Shown piece after piece: positions 57,001 to 64,000 of a stretch of DNA of 64,000 nucleotides. Made by a program: the position numbers and the translations under genes. Source of the DNA: Leucosporidium creatinivorum (taxonomy: Eukaryota > Basidiomycota > Microbotryomycetes > Leucosporidiales > Leucosporidiaceae); contig BCKL01000003.1 in NCBI GenBank assembly GCA_001600635.1, positions 444,308-508,307 of the forward strand, read 5' to 3'. The first letter of the stretch is position 1. Every line of letters begins with the position of its first letter. The notes beneath the pieces are model-generated. The model had not been told where the DNA came from. It did no database searches and saw only the letters and a list, made by a program, of their open reading frames with translations.

Positions 57001-60000
57001 TCCCAAACCACGAACCCTTCCCCCTCTCCCGCACCGCGACTCGTAGCTCGGGCAACACGGCCATCTCGCCCGGCGTCAAACGGCGGCGCAACTTCAACAA
57101 GCTCGGCACCAAGATTGACGCCTGGTGGAGCGCCGTTCGGTCAAGCTTCTCGGTCACGCCGGAGGAGGAATCTCGTGAGCGCCACGAGCGCCATCGACGC
57201 ACCTCCATCGACACCTCGTCGGCGGCTCCGCTCACCTCAGTCGTCTCCCGCACCTCGTCCACCTTCACTCGCCCGACACCCGTCTCTCGCCCTTCTCTTC
57301 GCAACGTCGCCTCGGCTCAGGATCTCTCGAGACCCTCCTCCACCCAACCCTCCGCCCTCACCCCGCCGCAAGAGGTCTCTCCTCAGCGAGAACCTCAAGC
57401 TCAGCCTCCGCCATCGCGCCCTCAAGTCGTTCCAGCAGGCGCGCTCGCGCCAGGCGCTCGAACGATCTCGACGGGTCGTCTGCTCCCTCCGAAGCTTCAG
57501 CATCGCTCCTCGTCGGGCTCGTCGGCTGATAGCGAAGGAGGGGGGAAGTCCGACTCGCGCTGGAGGAACCCCGGACTCTCGCTCAACCTCGGACCTTCCT
57601 TCAACGCCATGGTGCAGCCCAAGAGCAAGTCTCCGGCTTCGCGCCTGCCAGAAGGAGGTCCTGGCCCCCTCGCGACCGACTCGAGCACCTCGGCGGCTTC
57701 GCCCAACGACTCGAGTCGCTTCTTCTCCCCTCCCCTCCCCGCCTCGTCCATGTCGGCTACTCCCTCGGAGCGCGTCAAGTCCTCCAACCGACCATGGCCA
57801 GCAACGACGCCCGGCCTCACGCCAGGTCATCCTCCGATGTGGGACCGCACGCCCGACGTTGTCCCCAGCTCGACTCACTTCCCTCTCCGCAACGTCCCCG
57901 CCGTCAAGAACATCAAGGATACCAAGGAGAAGGCGGCGCCGACCTTCTCGATGCACACCGTTCGCCAGCAGATCCGCCTCCGCCTCGTCAGCGCCAAGGA
58001 GAATTGCGACAAGGAGCTTCGCAAGATCATCCACGGCATCTCGACCCACGTCGAGATTGAGCTGCACAAGGATCTCGCTTCTATGCCAGCGCCCGGCATG
58101 ACCGACGACGGCAGGTTCAACGAGCTCACGACGGAGGCAGAGTCGCTCTTTGGAGCGTACGGCACGCAAGGACCCTTCGAGATGGACTCGGAAAGCGAGG
58201 CGCTCGCAGACGTCGATGATGGCGTCGAGGAGTCGGCGCACACCGATTCGGAAGGAGGGACGAGTCGCCCATCCTCGAGGATGAAGAGCCCGCTCCTCAG
58301 CCCCGGCACCTCCTCCAGCGGCACGCGACGACCATCAAGCGGAGCCGGCACTCGTCCAAGATCCCCTCGCCGCGCCTCGCTCGCCCCTCGCAAGCGCAAC
58401 CTCACCAGCGTTCCCCGACCTCCCGACTTCACCGGCTACGCTCTCAGCGAGTCCAAGACCAAGTCGGGCTCGGTATCCGGCGCCAGCTCGCGCTCCAACT
58501 CGCGCTCGCGTTCTCCCCTCCCTCCTGCTCTCCGCAACGTCTCGAACGGCTCTCGCTCGCCCGCCCTCTCCAGCCAGTCCAACCTCCCCAGCGCCATCGC
58601 CCAGTCGGCCTTCATCGTCCTCCTGCAAGAGATCATCACCGTCGCCACCGAGATCCTCGACACGCCCGTCACCAAGCTCACTGCTCAGCCGGGATCCTGC
58701 GCCGAGTTCATCGGGCGAGTTCAGCAGATCGGCAAGGCATGGGACGACAACCCCGAGCTCGCCTGTCGCGGCTGGTACGTCCAGCTGCTGCTCGCCGTCG
58801 CCGGTCTCAGTCGAGTACTCGAGTGGTGGGAAGCGGAGCGTGGCTTCTGGACGTTTGACGAGAACGACGACGCCGACGCCGAACCCATCCTCTTCGTCGC
58901 CAAGCCCACCGCCGAGGAATCGCCCGAGGTTCGCGCCCGAGGCGACAGCTACTCGTCGTCGGTCGGCGCACCTCTCGCCCTTCCCTCCTCCACCTCCAAA
59001 TGGTCACCCCTCGGCATCGACTTGGGGTTGGCCGCCGATGCGGGAGGAGAGGAGGGATCTATGGGTCCGATGCCTTCAGACGCCGACAAGCCGTCGGGGG
59101 AGACGACCGAGCAGCATGCAGAGGAGTTGAGGCAGACGGTTGAAGAGATTCGTGGGTCAACGCTCTTGATGGAGCTCAGCCTCGATGGCCAGCTGTTCCA
59201 GTTCCTCAGTTCGGCTTGGGAGGAGCTCGTCGGGTGAGTTTGGTTCCTCTTCATCTCTCGAGAACGTCCAATGCTGACTTTCGGTCCTCGCCATACAGCA
59301 TCAACCCCGCCGACTGTCTCGACACTCCCATTGCCGACTTTGTCTTCCCCGACGACCAAGCCGTCTTCGCCGAAGCCACTCGCCAACTCGAAGCGGACGA
59401 TTCGCATACGGTCGAGGTCAGCTTCCGTCTCCGCGTAGCCTCCTCGTCGCAGACTTCGTCCACCGAGGAGGATACATCGGAGGACCTCTACGAAGCCATG
59501 GAGGGCAAGGGCATGCTGATGCTCGACAGCCTCTCCGGTCGCCCTTCCCACACGATGTGGGTCGTTCGACCTGCTCCCCTCGCTCTCGACTCGGCCAGCG
59601 CAGGAGGAGACACGGGACTCGCGCGCTACGGCTTTTCGGGCGGTCATCGCCGCTCCGCCAGCGACCCCTCGATGCCCTTCGCCCCCATCTCGCACATGAT
59701 CTCGGTCGAGCCGGTCCTGTGCCGCATCTGCGAGCGAGCGACGCCGGTGTGGTTCTTCGAGAAGCACAACGAGACGTGCAACGAGACCCACCGCCTCGAG
59801 GGCGATATCGGCGAGTGCAACGACCGCCTCAAGGAGCTCATCACCTCGATCGACGACATTGCCGCCGCTCTGGACGAAGTGGATGGCGACGAGGCGGCCG
59901 AGTACCGTGGCATTCCCCTCCTCACCGCTCCTCCAGCTCCCACTCCTCCCTCTTACCTCGAAGGCCTCAAGCCGCCTCTCTCGCCTCGTCCACCCTCGGC

Positions 60001-63000
60001 TCAGCTCAAGAAGACTCAGCACCGAGTCCTCGATCAAGTTCACGACGTCGTGCAAACGGCCATCTCCATCGCTACTCCCTCGGTACTTGATGAGACGGGC
60101 GACATCCCCATCCAAGAGCAGCGCTTGCTCAGTCCTCACGTCAGTTTCCTTCATTGCGCGCCTCCTACATAAGCTGCTAATCTTTACCATCTCCCACAGT
60201 CGGAGAACTCGCTCGCGATGGTGATGGGCTGGCAAAGGCCGTCGACTGATGAGCCTGCCCTCTCTCGTCTCGTCGGCGACACCGAGGAGCAGATTCGCTT
60301 CAAGCTCAACTCGGTCAACCGCCTCCGCAACACGATCCTCTACGCTGAGAAGGTCCGCCAAGAGTGGGAGCTCAAGGCCAACCAGTACCTCGCCCACTCG
60401 CGCGAGCAGGAGATCCACCAGCGAGCACCGCCATGGGCCGACTCGAACTCGCCCTTCGACTCGCCGGCGCTGCAGCCGCTGCCCAACGACGAGTCTTCGC
60501 CTCGGCTCATCGAAGGACTCGACCTCCCTCGCCCTACCCAAGGTCTACGTCGCCACAGCTCCCACCTCTTCGGCCTCACCTCGCCAAACCTCTCTCCGAC
60601 CGATGGACTTCCCAGCAGCCTCGGCAGCCCTCCCACTGGTCCTAACCTCCTCTCGCCTCGCATCCCCTCTGGTGTCCCCTCGTCCAGGACCAAGGCCTCT
60701 TCCATCAAGGACTTCAAGATCCTCAAACCAATCTCGAAGGGAGCCTGTGAGTTTGGTCGCTGCTGTCGCTTCGACATCGTCGCTGACCTTCGCTCTGTCA
60801 ACAGTCGGGTCCGTCTACCTCGCCAAAAAGATCACCACGGGCGACTACTACGCCATCAAGACGCTCAAGAAGTCCGACATGGTCGCCAAGAACCAGGTCA
60901 CCAACGTCAAGGCCGAGCGGATGATCCTCATGACTCAGACCGAATCGGACTTTGTCGTCAAGCTCTTTTACACGTTCCAGAGCAAGGATTACCTCTACCT
61001 CGTCATGGAGTACCTCAACGGCGGAGACTGTGCCGCACTCGTTAAGAACCTCGGCGAGCTGCCAGAGGAGTGGGCGCGTCGCTACATCGCCGAAGTCATC
61101 GTTGGTCTCGAGTACCTCCACGCGTCTGGAATCGTCCACCGGTACGTAGCCTGCGCCTCCTGGTCTCGACTTCCCACGCTGACCTGTTCTCCTCCCACAG
61201 TGACCTCAAGCCGGACAACCTCCTCATCGACGCCAAAGGCCACCTCAAGCTCACCGACTTTGGGCTCAGTCGGATCGGATTGCTCGGCCGTCAAACGCAG
61301 ATGCCTTCCACTCGCGATCAACGCCGAGCTTCGGCATCTGCTCGCTCGGCCGCGAAAGATCCCAACCTCTCTGGCGCGTCCTCACCTTCCTCTACCCCCG
61401 CCAACGCCCTCGGCCAGTCTCCCGCCTCCTACTTTGGCAACATCGCCATCAACGACAGCTTCTCTCTCGACACTCCCAGCAGCGACAGCGGCTCCAACAG
61501 CCAGCACACCTCGCACAAGCAGATCTCGGCCGCCGTCGACTCGCTCGCCGCTTCGAGGGCGTCAATGCCTCCTCCACCTCCGCCCGAACGATCCTCGTCT
61601 CGAGCACCTCCAGCGGACACACCTCCCCAGAAGGCATTCGTCGGCACCCCCGATTACCTCGCTCCCGAGAGCATTCTGGGCATTGGCACCGACGCCGGAG
61701 TCGACTGGGTAAGCTCTCACGCTTCGCTTGCAGCTCTCGGGCTTTGGCTGATCATCATCCTCTGTCTATAGTGGGCGCTGGGAGTCATCTGCTACGAGTG
61801 CGTATCTCTCCCGCCTTCGCCGAGCCACTCACGCTGACGACTCTCGCTCGCGCAGGTTCCTCTACGGGTTCCCTCCCTTCCACGACGAGACGCCCGAGAA
61901 GGTGTTCGAAAACATTCTTTCTCGCAGGATCGAGTGGCACGACGAGGACGTTGACTTCTCCCCCGAGGCTCGCGACTTTATGGAGCGACTGCTCTGCTCG
62001 GACGCCAAGCGACGTTTGGGCGCCAATGGAGCCGCCGAGGTCAAGGCGCACCCGTTCCTCGAGGGCGTCGACTGGGACAACCTCCTCAGCGGCGAGGTCG
62101 ACTTCGTTCCCAAGGTCACCGACCCGGAGAACACCGACTACTTTGACGCTCGAGGCGCAACCGCCGACCAGATCTTTGCCGACGACGAACCCGCCGAGGA
62201 GCTCAAGATTGAAGCTGCGCCCACTCCATCGCATCCCAAGGAGTCGGCGGGCTTCAAGGCGTCGCCTCGAGCTCTCACCCCTTCCACCTCGGCTTCTCGC
62301 CAGTCTCGTCGTGAGCGCGCCGAGACAGAGCCTTCGCCGCACGACGACTTTGGGACCTTCACCTTCCGGAACCTCACGGTGCTCAAGCAGGCCAACGACG
62401 ATGTCATTCGCAAGATGCGCGACGAGCAGCTCCTTCCTCCCGTCTCAGCCCTCGAGTCGCCCAAGATGCATGCTCGGCCGTTGGCGCTGGGAGCAAAGGC
62501 GCCCAAGTCTCGCAACGGAAGCGTCGACGTTCGGGTGAGCTACTCTCTCACTCTCCCTCCAGCTCTCGCTAACCCCCCTCCCGCGCTACAGGACCCCTCC
62601 TCGCCCTCGTCGCCGTCGACATCATCGAGCAGCTCGGTCCCCTCGCGGCCAACAGCCCCTTCCTCGCCGTACACGACTGAATCGACTCACTCTCGGCGAC
62701 CCTCGGAGGCTCCTGCTGGAGTCGAACGTCTTCGACCTCGTCAGTCCAGCATCAGCGGCGGCTCTGGCCAGCACTCGAGGCGCAACTCGCTGCCGACTCG
62801 GCTTCGCAACAAGTCCATGTCCGAAGTGGAGCGACCTCCCATCCCCGAGGGTTGGGGTCGCCACGAGCGGAGACGGACGTCCAACCACACTCCACCAGGC
62901 TCTGGTCTCTCCTCGCCCGTCGAAGGCCACCTTCCCCTCCCTCCACTCTCCATTCCCGAGGCGCCTCTCCTCCCTCCCACCGCCGACTCGGTAGCGTCGT

Positions 63001-63650
63001 CTGCGCCTACTCCCATCTCGGCCAGTGCGGCATCGGCAGCAGCCAATCGCCTCAGCACCATCGACTGCCTCGTTGCCGGTCGCAACCCCATCGTCACCAA
63101 GGTGCTCGAGACGATGCTCATTCGGCTCGGCTGTCGCTGCGTGGTGGTTCCCGACGGAGGAGAAGCCATTCTCGCTGCCCAGGGTGTAGCCTTCGACCTC
63201 ATCTTTTGCGATCTGGTGCGTAATCGCTCTTGCCTCGCTCAGCTTGCTCCCGCTGACCTTCATCTCCGTTCACAGGCCATGCCCGTCGTTGATGGAGAGA
63301 CAGCTGCTCGGATGATCAAGTCCACCAACAATCCTTCGCAGAACTGTCCCATCATCGCCGTCTGCTCCCACGCCAGCGCCATCGACCAGGAGGTCGGCAC
63401 CCTCTTCAGCGGCGTGCTCAACAAGCCGATCGTAAGTAGCGCACCCTTTCCTCGCCGTTACGATCAGCGCTGACGTCTCCCTCTCTCCCTCGAACAGATG
63501 AAGGCTCAGCTGCTTGGCGTGTTCTCAAAGCTCGGCTTCGTCTTCGCCGAGAAGGGCAAGAATGATGAGCGGCGAGGCAGCAACGACGACTCGCGCCGAG
63601 GCTCCGAGCCGACCATCAACCCTTCTGAGGAGCGACGAGGGTCATCATAG
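54040..63650 (+). CDS. RIM15: Serine/threonine kinase RIM15 with PAS and receiver domains
   Basis: Nutrient-responsive kinase that in yeast promotes quiescence downstream of TORC1, PKA and Pho85. Eleven exons (54040-56755, 56821-59233, 59299-60139, 60200-60746, 60805-61141, 61201-61708, 61772-61797, 61856-62534, 62592-63215, 63276-63431, 63498-63650) give 2999 aa. The first 1700 residues are mostly Ser/Pro-rich. A PAS-like segment follows (about 1710-1765, [20 protein letters not shown]), then a Cys-rich finger near 1849 ([20 protein letters not shown]). The kinase domain starts about 2159 with [14 protein letters not shown] and YAIKTLKK, then [18 protein letters not shown] near 2302 and [10 protein letters not shown] near 2433. 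The roughly 100-residue insert between DFG and APE is a Rim15 trait. The C-terminal receiver (about 2846-2966) keeps the phospho-Asp (LIFCDL), VCSHAS and LNKPI lysine. ATG 54040 was preferred to an upstream non-ATG frame. Confidence 0.9.
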
Positions 63651-64000
63651 TCTTCCTTCCCTTTCCACCTGTTTTTATCCCGTTCTCGCCTTCGCCGACT
63701 TTCATGAGTTCCCCTCTCCTTCGTTTTCTCTCCCATGTTTTTTACTCTCCTTTGGTCTCGTTTCGTGTTGGTCTTGGTGTTAGCGCTTTCCTCTTTTCAT
63801 TTTTGTGTACCCCGTCTCGCAGCAAAACGCATCCCCTTCTCCCTCCCCCTCCCTTGTGCCGTGGAAGGAGCAAACGAGAGAGCAGATCAGAGAGAGCAAG
63901 CGAGACTGGACTCGCGATGGCGAGCTACAGAGAGCAGCGCCTACTGAATGGAGCAATCTGGAAGGTGTACGTCTTCACAGAGCGGGAGAGGCTCGCGAAA
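63651..64000. other. RIM15 3' flank
   Basis: 350 bases, T-rich just after the stop and then mixed. The plus strand becomes purine-rich near 63880. Nothing else recognised. Confidence 0.5.

Noticed and set aside
57237-58241. 334-codon minus-strand frame opposite RIM15 exon 2
   Set aside because: Low-complexity Arg-rich shadow of serine-rich coding sequence; no splice or family support.
58949-60541. Long open frame (530 codons) on the minus strand opposite RIM15
   Set aside because: It is an antisense shadow of strongly GC3-biased coding sequence; its translation is Arg/Val/Glu/Gly-rich without any family pattern, while the plus strand carries PAS, zinc-finger and kinase motifs.

Overview
The window is nuclear DNA from an intron-rich, GC-rich basidiomycete yeast. 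The short introns (mostly 50-65 bases), a nearly invariant CTGAC-type branch site (usually GCTGAC) 10-40 bases before the 3' splice site, TC-rich leaders and the protein similarities point to Pucciniomycotina, most likely a Microbotryomycetes red yeast of the Rhodotorula/Sporobolomyces kind. That placement is inference. All exon models below were built by hand from splice signals, reading-frame continuity and protein-family recognition; each coding sum is a multiple of three.

Layout from left to right: 3' end of ribosomal protein eL29; TVP38 (Golgi membrane, VTT domain); UFE1 (ER syntaxin 18); TFC1 (TFIIIC tau95); PAP1 (poly(A) polymerase); IMP2 (mitochondrial inner membrane protease); RBX1 (cullin RING subunit); an ARO8-type aminotransferase; a hot-dog thioesterase; UTP20 (2806 aa, small-subunit processome); a secreted beta-sandwich-like protein with no visible ATG; CTK3 (CTD kinase gamma); KRI1 (ribosome biogenesis); a 2.78-kb spacer with no gene; an RGG-tailed disordered protein; SmG; two tandem MYND-finger genes; dihydroorotase (URA4); KAP120 (importin 11); a Zn2Cys6 transcription factor; PKR1 (V-ATPase assembly); PSF3 (GINS); RSM18 (bS18m); and RIM15 (2999 aa kinase with PAS, zinc finger, AGC kinase and response-regulator domains).

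Two architectural themes stand out. First, eight divergent gene pairs share start-to-start gaps from 58 to about 530 bases, alternating with short tail-to-tail gaps, so most genes here sit on a bidirectional promoter. Second, introns lie immediately behind several start codons, and RBX1 and IMP2 contain exons of 7-11 bases, one of which carries the IMP2 catalytic serine. Several genes belong to ribosome and RNA production (eL29, TFC1, UTP20, KRI1, RSM18, SmG, PAP1, CTK3). No transposon, tRNA, rRNA, CRISPR array or virus-like element was recognised.

The least explained signals are an 8-base motif (TCGGCGCT/AGCGCCGA) recurring in introns and spacers, the long convergent spacer at 31580-34360, and the secreted-protein gene whose expected ATG reads ATC.
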